This document shows positions 41,697 to 52,925 of a stretch of 64,000 nt of DNA, one piece after another. This DNA is from Macrolepiota albuminosa. Lineage: Eukaryota; Basidiomycota; Agaricomycetes; Agaricales; Agaricaceae. Both the position numbers and the translations under genes were made by a program. The number at the start of each line of letters is the position of its first letter. The stretch's first letter is position 1. The stretch covers positions 1,108,468-1,172,467 of the forward strand of contig JAMWFC010000054.1 of assembly GCA_027475525.1 (NCBI GenBank). The letters are read 5' to 3'. Under the pieces are notes generated by a model. That model saw only the letters and a list, made by a program, of their open reading frames with translations, did no database searches and was not told where the DNA came from.

Positions 41697-42293
41697 ATGT
41701 TATGGACACCAATGCCACCATTTTTCGGTGACGGAGGTATTGTTGGTCTTTCTTCCAATCGTGCTGGCAGCTGAATCTCCCCATGAATGCCGTCTTCCGT
41801 CTTCAAGATGAAACTAATTTGCTGCATAATTCACGCCTTCGAATAGTCCTTTTTATGACATTTTCTATCGTCAATTACGTGTTGAATTTTTCTTCTTGCG
41901 CGCTACGCGCGCTTTAACTATCTAAACCTATTTAATCATGTGTTGAAATTAGAAATAATTGTTTCATGTCATGTATGATTCATATATGGTCCTATGGAGT
42001 GAAATTGGATTGGGAGAGTAAACAAATATCATTCAAAATTTTTCTGACATTTTTCCATAAATTTTAAGCAAAGGAGTGAGCTCATTGTGCGGAACAGCGA
42101 GCAAAGGGCGGGATCAGTCGTCGGCATGATCTCCGGGTAGTCCCGACATATGTGATGCGACGTCGGTCATACATCAACGATCAATGATGCTGTTGACAAC
42201 GTGCCTGATGGCTTCGGCACCACCGGTAGCAATGGCCGGTCACCTGAGTGATACATTAGTGGTGAATTATTGGAGGAAGCGTGAAAGCAATAA
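41697..42293. other. KDZ subterminal non-coding DNA
   Basis: AT-rich stretch between the cargo gene and the right inverted repeat; no gene seen. Confidence 0.6.
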
Positions 42294-42369
42294 AAACCCG
42301 CCGCCTTAGGCGTGGATTACCATATATATTCCATGCCTAACAAGGCCCAACATGTGGTAGCCACAGGTG
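42294..42369 (-). repeat. KDZ right terminal inverted repeat
   Basis: 76 bp, the exact reverse complement of 23905-23980; ends CCACAGGTG. Confidence 0.92.
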
Positions 42370-42377
42370 AGAGGTGT
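42370..42377. repeat. 8-bp target site duplication of KDZ element, right
   Basis: AGAGGTGT, equal to 23897-23904. Confidence 0.88.
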
Positions 42378-42474
42378 TGCCTTTATCGTAACGATGGTCT
42401 TGTTTGGATGTGGGGGAGAGCAAGGGAACTTTTGATTTTTCGATTGAACACTGAGCCGCAGCAACAAGCCTCTC

Positions 42475-43846
42475 ATGTCCACCATGGCGCAAAATGGTAT
42501 AGGCGCAATACCTCAGGACATCATCAACTGCATTATCGACGAGGTAGCCAGTTCCAGGCGCGATGCATCTGATAGACAGGATTTGTGTAACTGCAGTCTT
42601 GTTTCTCCCACTTTTCGTTATCGATCCCAAAGCTGGCTCCTTAGAACTCTGAATATCGAAATCTATTCGCCGGACGAGACTCGCCGGACGATCAACGCCT
42701 GGATCCACCATACACTCGAGACTAACCCACGCATCGCTTCGTATGTCCGGTCCATGACCATCACTCTTCCCACTATCGATTGCTCCGAGTGTCTACAGCC
42801 AGTTGGGACAGCTGGTTTTTCAGGGTCCCCATTGTTACTTCCCAATTTACGCGAGCTGGAGATAATGGGCGATATCTATTACAATGTCCCGTTTTCTGAC
42901 TTGTCCCTTGAGCTCGAGAGGGAATTTATTAACCTAATACATTCGCCTCAACTTCACTCGATCCTCTTTAGTGGCCTAGTGCCACCCACGAATGTCCCAG
43001 AGCTCTACAACCTAAATTATTTAGAAGTGCGCGAGACAGAGTACCTCACCATGCGTCCGTCGCTTCATGGTCTTCTTCGTTCTCCATGCCAAACAGATGA
43101 AACTGTCAGGTCTCTACTCTGCCTCTGCGATGACTGGGAGCCAGAAAAAATTCTCTTTTCTGGAGCTTTTGCTCCACTTGACCTGTCCATGAAACGGCTC
43201 AAAAGCTATGCGGTATCGTTGACGGAACCAGAAAAGTTAGGGTCAGTTCAGACTGTCCTTTCGGGTACTTCGCAGACCTTGTGTTCATTCTCAATTACAA
43301 TTTGCGGAATCAAAAACCGTAAGCATCCTTTCGTACATCTTCTGCAGGTAACCAATCAAAATGCCTCTAAAGTGTCAGCTCTGTTTTTCGATGTGTTCTC
43401 AGAAGATCAGCAGTGTAAGCGTGCTTTTATATTCTCTCTTCAGGAATTGATCCAAATGCCTTTTTTTGATGACGGTCCTATCTCGTCAAGTCCTTGACCT
43501 CAAGGCCCTTTTAAATCTCTCTGAACTCGAATTCATTGTATGTAGAGATTGGGCGTTCAACGTTTCAACTTGGATCTCGTTTTTCATCCAAAACACCCTT
43601 TTGACTCTACCTCCTTTCAACAAGCTTACTACCTTGAAATTGCGATACTCTGGTCAAGATGTGTACGACGTGCTGGACCTCGCACAGCTCGACGATCTCT
43701 TGTCAAACGTGATTCATTTCAATATGTTACAAGAAGTCGTTGTTCTTCCGCTGGGAGATTCTACGGATCTTCCAAAGATTTCCAGGAGAGGCATTTCAGT
43801 CAATCAATGCTCTGCTCATAGTTATCTTGAGACCATTGATATCTAG
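42475..43846 (+). CDS. F-box/LRR-like protein (apparent frameshift in a T7 run)
   Basis: Two overlapping frames form one protein of about 457 aa. The N-terminus (IPQDIINCIIDEVASSRRD...DLCNCSLVSPTFRYRSQSWLL) is the F-box pattern, which binds Skp1 and recruits substrates to SCF ubiquitin ligases. The rest has irregular leucine-rich segments (LLLPNLRELEIMGDI, LYNLNYLEVRE, LNLSELEFIV, FNKLTTLKLRY), as in the large basidiomycete F-box families. Frame 1 ends at 43497. Removing one T from the seven-T run at 43461-43467 joins it smoothly to frame 2 (to 43846), so either a homopolymer error or a real frameshift is present. The KDZ element ends 98 bp upstream of the first ATG (42475). A second ATG at 42484 has a better context (ACCATGG). 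Confidence 0.75.
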
Positions 43847-43992
43847 GTACATTTCCCGTACTGCTAGTATATATTCAAATACAACGTCGCACCCAATTCA
43901 GATGTCGTTACTGTATTCGCTGGCTCGCATTGTAAGAAACTCTTTAATATCAAAAAGACCCCATGCTACCTGTCAAACCTTTTTCACTCGGA

Positions 43993-45495
43993 TCAGTATA
44001 TAGGGAACCCTGGATCCACATCCCTAGCCCAAGCCCTTAGTCCTCCCACTACATCCTGAATCAAGCCCACGTCCACGTCAAGAGCCCTCAGTGCGTCTGC
44101 CGCGATTTGCGAGTCATTGCCTAGACGACAGAGGACGTATGTGTCTGTCTTTGGGTCGGCAGGGAGATAAGTTTGAGGTTCTGCGACGAGGACGTTAAGC
44201 GGGACGTCTGGGTACATTCTCAGTTTAAGGAGGAAAGCACATGGATAAAAATAAGCGTACTGATTGACGACGGAAGGTGACAAATCCCATACTCTGTCGC
44301 AGGTCGCACATCAAGGAGGTGAGGCGGCCTATCGGACTTCAGTGCCGCTTCCAAATCCTGGTAATGCCTTTTCCTTGAGACAAAAAGACACGCGGCGAAT
44401 TTATATGGCATCACATACCTTGACTCTAATTCGAGTACCAGCCGCTCCTTCCTTCAGCCCATTCGCTTCCCAATCCGGTCTTGCTCCGCCACAGAACTGG
44501 ATATAATCAATGTCCTGTATTGTCCCCATCCTCTGCTCGGCCGTCCCACACGCAGCACACGTTGATTTGCGTGATCTTAGTTTAATACTTCGGAAGGGTG
44601 GTGTGCCCAGGGCGGAATAGAGGAGTAAGCTTGGTTTCTTGTCTACCACAAGTAAGACGAGCCTTGGCATAAAACGAATAAAATGACAAGGTTCACACTC
44701 ACCATGTAGTCCTGTGATGATCTTGATAGCCTCCAACGCTTGCAGATTACCGATCACACCTGTTACAGCACCCAAGATCCCCGTCTCTTCACACGTCCCT
44801 ACTGTTTCCTGCGCTGGCGGGCGGGGGTACAAACAACGATAACACGGGCCGCCAGCATAATTGTACACGCAGAGTTGGCCTTCGTACTTCTGGGCCGCAC
44901 CACTAACGAGGGGCTTACCTAGGACGACGGCGGTGTCGGAGAGCAGGTAGCGTGTTGGGGCATTGTCTGTACAGTCAAGGATGATATCGTAGGGCGAAAG
45001 AAGAGTCTGAGCATTTGAAGACGAGAGAGCGGTAGTGATTATATCAATAGTTAGGTTTGAGTTTAATCTAGGACCGTAGATTTAGTTCCTTGCTAGGATA
45101 TACGAAGAGTGTAATAACCTATGCAGATAGAGAGCTGCAGATTCGGCTTTGGGCATTCCGATAGTTTCTTCGCTGTGAAGAATCTGTCGGCCTAAATTTG
45201 AGAGTTCCACAAGATCATGGTCGATAATGCCAATGCGTCCTATTCGAGTCAGGAGTGAGGAAAAGTATCACAAATGGCGACACACCGATACCCACAGCGC
45301 CTAAATATTGAAGAGCAGGACATCCAAGACCACCTGCACCTACGACGACCACTGAAGCAGCCTGTAATTTTAACTGACCTTCTGGTTGTCAGCTGTACCG
45401 TTTCTTACATGTTAGGCCAATCACTTGCCTGGGAGGCCAAAGCCCTCCAGGATCATCTGCCTTCCATATCGCTGGTATTCGGGAAGCGAAAGCAT
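43993..45495 (-). CDS. UBA4: UBA4/MOCS3-type E1-like adenylyltransferase and sulfurtransferase
   Basis: Activates the ubiquitin-like carrier Urm1 (tRNA wobble uridine thiolation, urmylation) and, as MOCS3, the small MoaD-type subunit of molybdopterin synthase. The N-terminal E1-like domain shows [14 protein letters not shown], the nucleotide-binding [35 protein letters not shown] and [16 protein letters not shown]. It also has a CYRC/CAAC zinc-binding pair and the catalytic Cys in [13 protein letters not shown]. The C-terminal rhodanese domain begins near [12 protein letters not shown] and has the active-site loop [11 protein letters not shown]. At least six exons. The first (45495-45429) is followed by a 50-nt GC-AG intron with donor G|GCAAGT. 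45495 is the first in-frame ATG; a longer N-terminus with another exon is possible. A CACGTG box lies about 30 bp upstream. Confidence 0.92.
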
Positions 45496-47016
45496 CAAAA
45501 ATTCTCTATGGTCACGTGAAGAAGTTTCAGGTAACGAATTTTTCCAACTTCCCGACTCCTCACTTAGAATGTCAACCCTTCGCGTACACTGGTTTCGCTT
45601 CGGTACTGCTGCATTTCCTTTGCGGTTATGGATAATACAATGACGACGATTTCCCGTCCCAAGACGCTGAAAAAAAGTCGACTGCCTGTGTTTCTGAAAT
45701 GTGTATCTCGACGAAGCCAAGAACTGCGACAAAATACGGCACGAGTGCCGATACTGCAACAATGCTAGGTTCTGAAAGCCTAACTGCTGTTTAGTCTTCG
45801 TTTTGGGTTAATCCAATCTTGGTGTAGTTTCTCTCCGTCATAGCCAAAATGTGCATCTAAGTCCGCGCAGTTTATCCTCATGATTAAAGCGAACAGGCGC
45901 ATGCTTCTGGCTGTTCCGAGCAGTCTCGAAACCTGCTCTGATCTTGCTCTAATTTGTCGTTTTGCCTTCCAGAGGCTTATGGAACAGCAAATCAGTAATG
46001 TCATTGAAACTCTTCCTCTGGTATGTTATAGCTTGTTTGCCATTTTACTTCATTGTGTCTGCCACTTGTCCTCTCCCTGATTACAAGTCATTTCTGCCTT
46101 CAATGTCCGGACGTTTGTTTCCCTTCAACCTCAAATCCTCGGCCTTCGGCATTGCCGGTCCCTGCCGCTCCTCCTGCTCGTTCCGTCAGTTCAACTTCTA
46201 ATGTTCGTTCTTCGGATACGCAGCATTGTCCTCTTGGCATATTCTTACTCGCGTGGCTATTGCTCGGAACCTACGCTGGATACCGCGGCGACATTTGTCG
46301 GGAAAGCGTCTGAAGCATAATGAAACGCTAAGATTCACCGAAGTACTCAACATCCTTTTGTCCTTGCTCGACAATTTCTGCGTTAGACGATCTTACAAAC
46401 CACGCATAGCAATCGTTATGAAAACATCATGAATAAGTCTTGCTTCTGGTCGTATCTGCTGGACCTATTTAAAGGTATTAAACATACGTTTAAGAAAGTT
46501 GAAGTCATGTGCCACACTTGATGCAATTGATGCGAGAGTCTATATCGTTTCTTATTTCACTCAGTGCTGTAATGCACCGGATCGCGGAAGGGAAAAAAAC
46601 AGTGTTAGATTTAGTTGGGCAGGCACTTGGTACTGCGCGTAAGAGTGGTTACATTATATATTGATTCGACTTGCACGTATAGAAAGAATCCAGAATTTGC
46701 CACACCTACAGGCCTCTAGGTTACATTACACTCGTAGTTTCCATGTAGCATCCAGATGCTCACTGAAGAATCGCCAGCTCAACCTCCTGAGGCTACATTT
46801 CCGGCGTTCCTCTCATATATCTGCTTTTGACGTTTGTCCTTGTGGTGCGTACGACACTTGTCCCTGGCCGCCTCTTCTTTGAGCGCAAGAAGTATTAAAG
46901 TGCCTCAAAGTTCATATTTTTTCTCCTATTCCTTGGTCTATATCTCGGCAATGCGGGTGTACTTTTTTCATGGACTCCATAAGAATCTGCAAGATATCCA
47001 TGATCTGTCTGCCGGC
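45496..47016. other. Intergenic stretch with unrecognised small ORFs
   Basis: Small ORFs at 45880-46080 and 46053-46313 (+), 45780-46004 (-) and 46661-46882 (+) show no known family. The first two could belong to a small spliced gene, but no convincing model was found. Confidence 0.5.
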
Positions 47017-47544
47017 TCATTGGACTGCACCTCGGAAGTGGTTTGGTTCGCCTTGATGTCTATGCTGAATTGAACGTCTGTCTGATTGCATATGGTAGAA
47101 ATAACTCACGTTCGAAGCGGTAGCGTTTTGTTTAGTGTAAGACCTAGCGGGCACGACTAACCGTGGTACAACTGACTGGGTAGCGTTTTGTGTAGTGTAA
47201 GCCCGAGCAGGTGCGATGAGACGTGGTGTGACTGACTGGATAGGAGGAGGATGTAGATGTCCAGCGTCTTTCATCTCTATTTCTGGACAAAATGTAGATG
47301 ACCATTGCGGGTACATTTCTACATCTTTCTCGGGAGTGTATATCTCGTCAAGTGTCCGTATCCAATCTGCGGCTTGTTGAAAAGTCGTTGGCCATTGTGG
47401 GTACATCTCTACATCTTGCTCGGAAGTATACGTCTCGTCAAGTAGCCAAACCCATCTCTTGTAGCGGATAAATGGATGTCTCCATGATAAGATATCCCAG
47501 AATGTTCGATTGTACAGGATGATTCCACGGTAACAAACATTCAT
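47017..47544 (-). CDS. Hypothetical protein with internal repeats
   Basis: 175 aa from the first ATG at 47544 (MNVCYRGIILYNRTF). No known family. Two internal duplications are visible: LDETYTSEQDVEMYPQW and LDEIYTPEKDVEMYPQW, then PRLIAPARAYTTQNAT and PRLVVPARSYTKQNAT. The opening aromatic-rich segment is loosely like the start of the next gene on the same strand (48157-50260: IALYN...LLGRGIQ...AWL), which may point to a common origin; this is weak. The 3' end may be spliced (a GTGAGT lies near 47110). Confidence 0.45.
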   Translation of the reverse strand: MNVCYRGIILYNRTFWDILSWRHPFIRYKRWVWLLDETYTSEQDVEMYPQWPTTFQQAADWIRTLDEIYTPEKDVEMYPQWSSTFCPEIEMKDAGHLHPPPIQSVTPRLIAPARAYTTQNATQSVVPRLVVPARSYTKQNATASNVSYFYHMQSDRRSIQHRHQGEPNHFRGAVQ

Positions 47545-48156
47545 TGTAGGTTCAGAGATAGTTTCTTTCGGCGCCGAGGGAAGGGAGGTAGTTTTATAAA
47601 AGAACAACTTGAAGATGAGTGTGGTCTTTATAATATTAGTAGACAATTGTTTCAAAGTAGGCTTCAAGGAGTACAATGCAGATTTATTGAAGGTTGTCTG
47701 CACAAATACGCAAAGTTGTTATCGCAAACTATTGAACAACCGTACCATAGCAACAAAAGACATCGTTACCAAGGGAAGTCCGACAACCAAAGCATTGTGA
47801 TGGATAGTGATAGAAACGTGTCTGAGATATACTTTTCAAAGGTTGAATAGATGAAATGAAACAATATCATAACCAAAGGGAAAAATTGTAGTTAATTATG
47901 TGGGTTGATACCAGGAGACGTCTGATCAACCTGGTACTTTTGTTCCATGTAGTAGAAAGAGCGTAAATTTCCAAACTTTCGAACACAACACGGCACTTTT
48001 CTTGCACTTTTTGCTACTTTTTGAAAGCTGCCCTATTTGGTCCAAAAATAGAAATCCCATTAACGAGGTTTAGAATATTGGAAATATTAGTTAAAGGAGA
48101 TAGTACAAGATTAAACAAATGAATACTAGAAAACCGAATAGAAACTGCAGATATAC

Positions 48157-50260
48157 TTATTCTATTGTCGGAGGCGTAGGCGGAGTTGCCACCACTGTGG
48201 CGTTCCGAGCGATGATCCGGGCTTGAAGTTGTTCCACCGAAGGAATTCTGATAGTCAGAGGTCGTTCATGTTCCGGAGTGATACCCAAGTGATCGACATC
48301 GCCCGATTGCTGATTTTGATATACATTTGACTCTACTCCGACGTTCAATTGAACGCCCTGGAGCAGGACACTCAAGTCTGCGTCATCTTGGTGCTGCTGC
48401 ACCGCCGGGAGCGCCGCTAACAATGAATCAAGCTGCAGAGCACCTTCGCCGGGTCCAGCCCGTTGGGGTACGCTAGATTCTGGCCGCACCACCGATGATA
48501 ATCTCGGGCTCCGCAGCTCAGCAGACGACTCGAGGAGATGGGCACTAGTATTGGCGCGCGTTGGCTGTGGTTGAGCAAGTAATAGCGACTCGAGCCCAAA
48601 TGTCAGATCATCCTCACTTCGTTGCCTCCTTCGCCCCCTAGTCCTCCTATCTCGTGTTCTTGACCGCCTGTCTTCTGAGTAAGGATCGCTGTACTCATAT
48701 GCAGACGTTGAAGTCGCGATGGATCGTGATTCATAGGGTGCACTTCGCCTCTCCTTTTTCCTCCTGCGGTGCTCTCTCCTGTCCCTCCTAGTATCATGGG
48801 CGTCGTGATCATCTTGCGTACTATAGCGCTTCTCTCTCCTAAGTTTGCGAAGGGTGTTCTCGGCTCGATAAAGCTGTTCCTCCATACGATTGAGAAATTC
48901 ATCAGCCTCGGCATGGAAATCTGGAGAAGGCAGTTCCCTGCGGGGATACGGAGTGGGTGGCCGAGATAGTGGCTCCAGCAGAGGAGACTCATCACGTCGA
49001 TCCGGAGAATGCGCTTCTAAATGCTCAAGTACTTCCCTTCTGTCATGTGTTTCATCTTCGTGTCGTAAAATATGATAATATCTCTCGTCATGCTCCTGAT
49101 ATGGCAGCTCAATATTTCGTGGGTGTGGACTGGGTGGGTAAGCTGGATGGTACGGCGGAAATGACTCGTCGTGTCGTTCAAAAGGCACCTCTGGATATGT
49201 ATATGCCTCTGCCTCTGCCTCTGCCTCTGCCCTGTCATAGACCCTGTCCTTGCGCCGTGATCTTCGGCGACGGCCGTGCTCGCGATGGTGATGAGACCGA
49301 TAGGGAGTGAAATGCTCCGAGCGGTAACGTACTGTCGGCTCCTCAGCCACAGGATCTTCGTCCGGTTGCTCCGGAGTTCTTTCCCTGTACGAATGACGTT
49401 TTGTCCTTTTCCGAGGCTCGGGCTCGGGTTCTGCAAAGTTAACAAACCTTAGACGTTTGCGTCTCTCGCGAAAGGATGTGGGGGACCCTGGCGGTGATAA
49501 GTAGTGCTTGGTTTGTTCGGGCTCTGGAGTACGTCCCGATAGAAGGCCCGGAATGTTGGAATCGTCATTTGGTGTCTAGAGTTATAAAAGAGGTTAGTTA
49601 CGTATTCCCGAAATATTTGTTAACGAGGCTTACCTGTGCTTCGTCTTCAGAGTACGGCGGGAGTGTAGAATCATCTGATGGGTGGACAGAAAGTACCGGC
49701 GGTGATGATGGTGTTGATATATTCACCGTGGTCGGGCGTTCGATCACTGGCACAGGATTTGACTCTTTAGTTGCCGATGATCTCCAGTGTTGAAGAAACG
49801 CGGTTTCATGATGTTCAGCCTCGTAATAAGAGTTGCTGTTGTCTTGTTCTGGTGGTCCGGCCACATTGGGCGTCGTCGATGTTAGTGTGGCGACGTTGGT
49901 CTCGGTTGCAGCCAGTGATGCTAGGGAAATAGGGGCTTCGGGAACCATATATGGAGTCGGTGCCACATAGACTGGTGGCTCGAAAGTCGGTTGTGGAGTC
50001 ACCGTCGTGTACGTGGTTGCAGCTGGTAGTGCGGCCATCTTCTGTTCGAATGGGGTATACAATGAAGGAGCAGGAAGATACTCGGGAAAATGAGAAGGAT
50101 ATTCATCATCATCAATGTAATAATCTCCAGCAAAGAGAGGATGTGTTGCGATAGCTAGCCACGCGAGGCTTCCTTCATAGATGCACTGTATTCCCCGGCC
50201 AAGCAGCGTTATCGGATTAGCGTTGTACAGAGCAATTCTCGGAAAGAGTTCCAGATTCAT
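48157..50260 (-). CDS. Hypothetical Arg/Asp/Glu/Ser-rich protein
   Basis: 681 aa from two exons (50260-49634 and 49575-48157) with a 58-nt GT-AG intron. It starts MNLELFPRIALYNANP with a short hydrophobic segment (residues 15-45), followed by a Pro/Thr/Ser-rich stretch. The second exon is mostly charged: blocks RRKRLR, PRKRTKRH, HGRRRRSRRKDR, EHRRRKKERR and RTRGRRRQR, an EAEAEAEA run encoded by a short GCAGAG-type repeat, and a putative coiled-coil segment ADEFLNRMEEQLYRAENTLR. Basic clusters suggest a nuclear protein. No domain recognised. Confidence 0.75.
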
Positions 50261-52885
50261 GGATTGATGGTCGCAGAATTGAGAGTTCGTATGTCACGGT
50301 CTGTGATATTTTCCTGGTGAGGCGAAGTTGACGGCTGTGACCTACCCCGTCTTTGACAAAAAGGGAAAGTAACCTAGAAACATAATAACCGGAGACAAGG
50401 GATAAAGCAGCATGTGTCCTCCAATGTTGTTTTTGAAGAAAAGATCGTGGCGTTGGTTGCCAGCGACTGATAGAATAATACAAAAAGCTCGCTCGGCAGA
50501 GCGAACACCTTCACAACAGAACAACAATGAAACAGAGAACAAGACCCGCGGTATACAAGCGCTTAGCCGACGCAATGTCCATTGCGTTTCGCCATGATGG
50601 AAAATGAAAAACAGGACATTTTTGTCCATTTGGTTTCAAACTTTGGTGAAGAGAACTACAATGCTAGAACGACTAGCAATGAGAGGTTTGACCCGCCGAT
50701 GCGCGCGTGGTCCCTCAAACAACAAAGAAGCGCCCACGAAGACGGGACGGGCCGTTTTACCTAGTCAGGTGACCTTGTGATCAGGATAAGCTTAAACGGT
50801 TGTTGCCGAACCGAATTTCGAGCCTGAATGTCGACAGGTTCAATTGACTTCGATGTTCCCCATCTTCACGTCCCCCATGATAACGTTCGAGCTCCAGCCA
50901 ACTGCGCTTTCCTCTATTGGGCCTCTCCTTCTTGCTTTCTACGTAGTCATCATATTATCTACTTCTCGAAGCCGAGAAAACCATGCTTCTAAGCTCAGGC
51001 TATGCTCGGGATGACATGGTACTGCATACTGATTTGAATCAGGAACTTTGGCTGGCAGACAGGCGGGCATATACTTGAATACCACCCGTCAACGCTATAA
51101 TGGAAGCAGAGTGTACCTGCTGTCAAGTCTGGGGCCGCCGCATGGTCGCCGAAGTTTTCTTCATGGTTAACAGGACATACTCGGCAGTAAAACCGCGTCG
51201 TTTGTTGTTTCTAATTGGAGAATAACATAATGACGGGTAACGACACGTTCTACCTGGGAGAGGCCAAACTTTTCCGTCTCGTCTCCGCCAACGGCATAGT
51301 ATAGGCATGGATCTGGCGATACGACTTACCAAGGTTAGTCTTTGTATAAGTTTACTCGCGATTTGCGAAAGAAAATTCCATTGCTTTTTACATAACGCTT
51401 CCTGTGCCATGTTTACGGGCAAAACCATAAGTGCATTTTTTTTCTGAGTCTGGTATATGGAGGTATTAGTGTGCGCTAGTGCAACCCTTTTTCCAAGTTT
51501 ACCAACTTGATATAGATTCGAGGCATATAGCATTTACCCGGATCCGCTCGCAGTTGAGCTCGGAAATAGTGTTGTGCCTGACCAAATTTGAGATCGAAAG
51601 GTTTGTATTTTCTCCCCCTCCGAGTTCATCTATTTGTTTATCGTCCTTTTTCATGAGATTGATCGATAACAACTTCTGAATTCGACGGATGAGACAATAT
51701 CTCATTTCATCATACTTCCATCCCGAATTTGGATCTCTCCTGTGTTCGATTTATGCCAAAAGTCATGGGTTCATGATGTCCCTGGGAATACAATGCGCTT
51801 ACCGCCGAAGACCGAAGACAGTTTAAGGGAACTTTTTTGCTTCCTCAAAAAATTTAGAAGCCATATTGCGATCGTGGTAGCGCGGGAATTCCTTGAACTT
51901 TCTTCCTTTATCGAGCCAGGTACCTTTCATGCCCAAACAAACGACAGCACTAGCCATCCGAGTTTGTGGAACTCGACCTCGGCGCGCAAAGGCCGAAAGG
52001 TTACGATCATGGTGTTGCCGGCTGTCTTCTGGAAGTATACGTATAGGGTTCTATTGCGTGGAGCGACCTTTGTTTTCGGTGTTGAGGCTGTGTACTGAAG
52101 TTGTACCTTGCGGTTCCACGTGCCAACGGAGTCCTCCATGGCGCCACCGGACCTACCACTGAGCCGTCCAATTCAGTTCAGAGCTTAATGCGATGTGACG
52201 CTGAGCTCGTCGGACAACGTTTAGGTATAGCCTATTGCGCTGATATGAATGAGCGGATGATGGGGTCGGTGTTTGTTTGTTTTTTTATGATAACATGTCA
52301 GCCTAATCTACTTCCTAGATCAGGTCGATCTTTCTCAGTCTGCCACCTCTTGAGGACTACTAGGACATAGCCGTTTGAGTACACACATATTTTTGGGTTT
52401 TCTGTTATGCTTCGGATGACGGTGAGCTCGAGCGGCTCGATCCCGGGAACATTGCATACAAACCGGGGATCTGCATATGTAAAATGCAGGCCATAGAATT
52501 GGGTTTACTCTGGTTTATCGAGCAGATGCAGGGTTCATTGCCAATGGGAAGTTTGATACTTGAAATTCCATGGAGAGCGGAGGTAGAAGACATGAATTTC
52601 TTTTGTCATTGGCCCGCGGTTGTTATTCGGCTTGGATGACATGATCTGTCACAAAGATGTGGGGATGTGATGAAGAGAGTAGACTGATCAGACTGGAGAT
52701 AGACCTGAGGGTTGGAGTTTGGGTGGCAGATCGGGATTTTGTGGACCAACATCTTAGGCTTGCAGCGCTGCGACGTGTGACATGTCTATCCGTCACCTTG
52801 TGCCATTCCCATTCTAGCCCCGGCTACTCACTAATTCTCATGTCTTTCCACCCATACAAACTTTAGATTCAATCGTCCGCTTTTC
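50261..52885. other. Intergenic stretch, no recognised gene
   Basis: 2.6 kb with short ORFs only (longest 51123-51533 on - and 51742-52098 on +) that resemble no family known to me. It serves as upstream DNA for both neighbouring genes. Confidence 0.5.
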
Positions 52886-52891
52886 TATAAA
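52886..52891 (+). promoter_or_regulatory. TATA box of the Moco-sulfurase-like gene
   Basis: TATAAA 35 bp before the ATG at 52926, preceded by a pyrimidine-rich stretch. Position suggests a very short leader if it is used. Confidence 0.4.
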
Positions 52892-52925
52892 GGCCCTCTG
52901 TACAATCTTCTTGTTTTTCCACAAA

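Larger units (their letters stand above)
23905..42369 (-). mobile_element. KDZ-superfamily DNA transposon with nested gypsy copy
   Basis: Bounded by inverted repeats of at least 76 identical bp (23905-23980 and 42294-42369) that begin CACCTGTGG, and flanked by an 8-bp target duplication AGAGGTGT. An 8-bp duplication is known for Zisupton, a member of this superfamily. Inside are the KDZ transposase (35289-37740, minus), a viroplasmin-like gene, an uncharacterised gene and a relic of an oxygenase-like gene. Gypsy copy 2 has inserted at 35288/35289 in the transposase. The assembly gap lies between the left repeat and the gypsy LTR, so the transposase C-terminus is missing. Without the gypsy insert at least 7.1 kb are visible. 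Confidence 0.88.

Noticed and set aside
48769..49310. Plus-strand ORFs at 48769-48969 and 48957-49310
   Set aside because: Antisense to the Arg/Asp/Glu-rich coding exon; the sense frame is longer and coherent.
50261..52885. A gene at 51742-52098
   Set aside because: 118-codon ORF without recognisable motifs, introns or partner exons; not supported.
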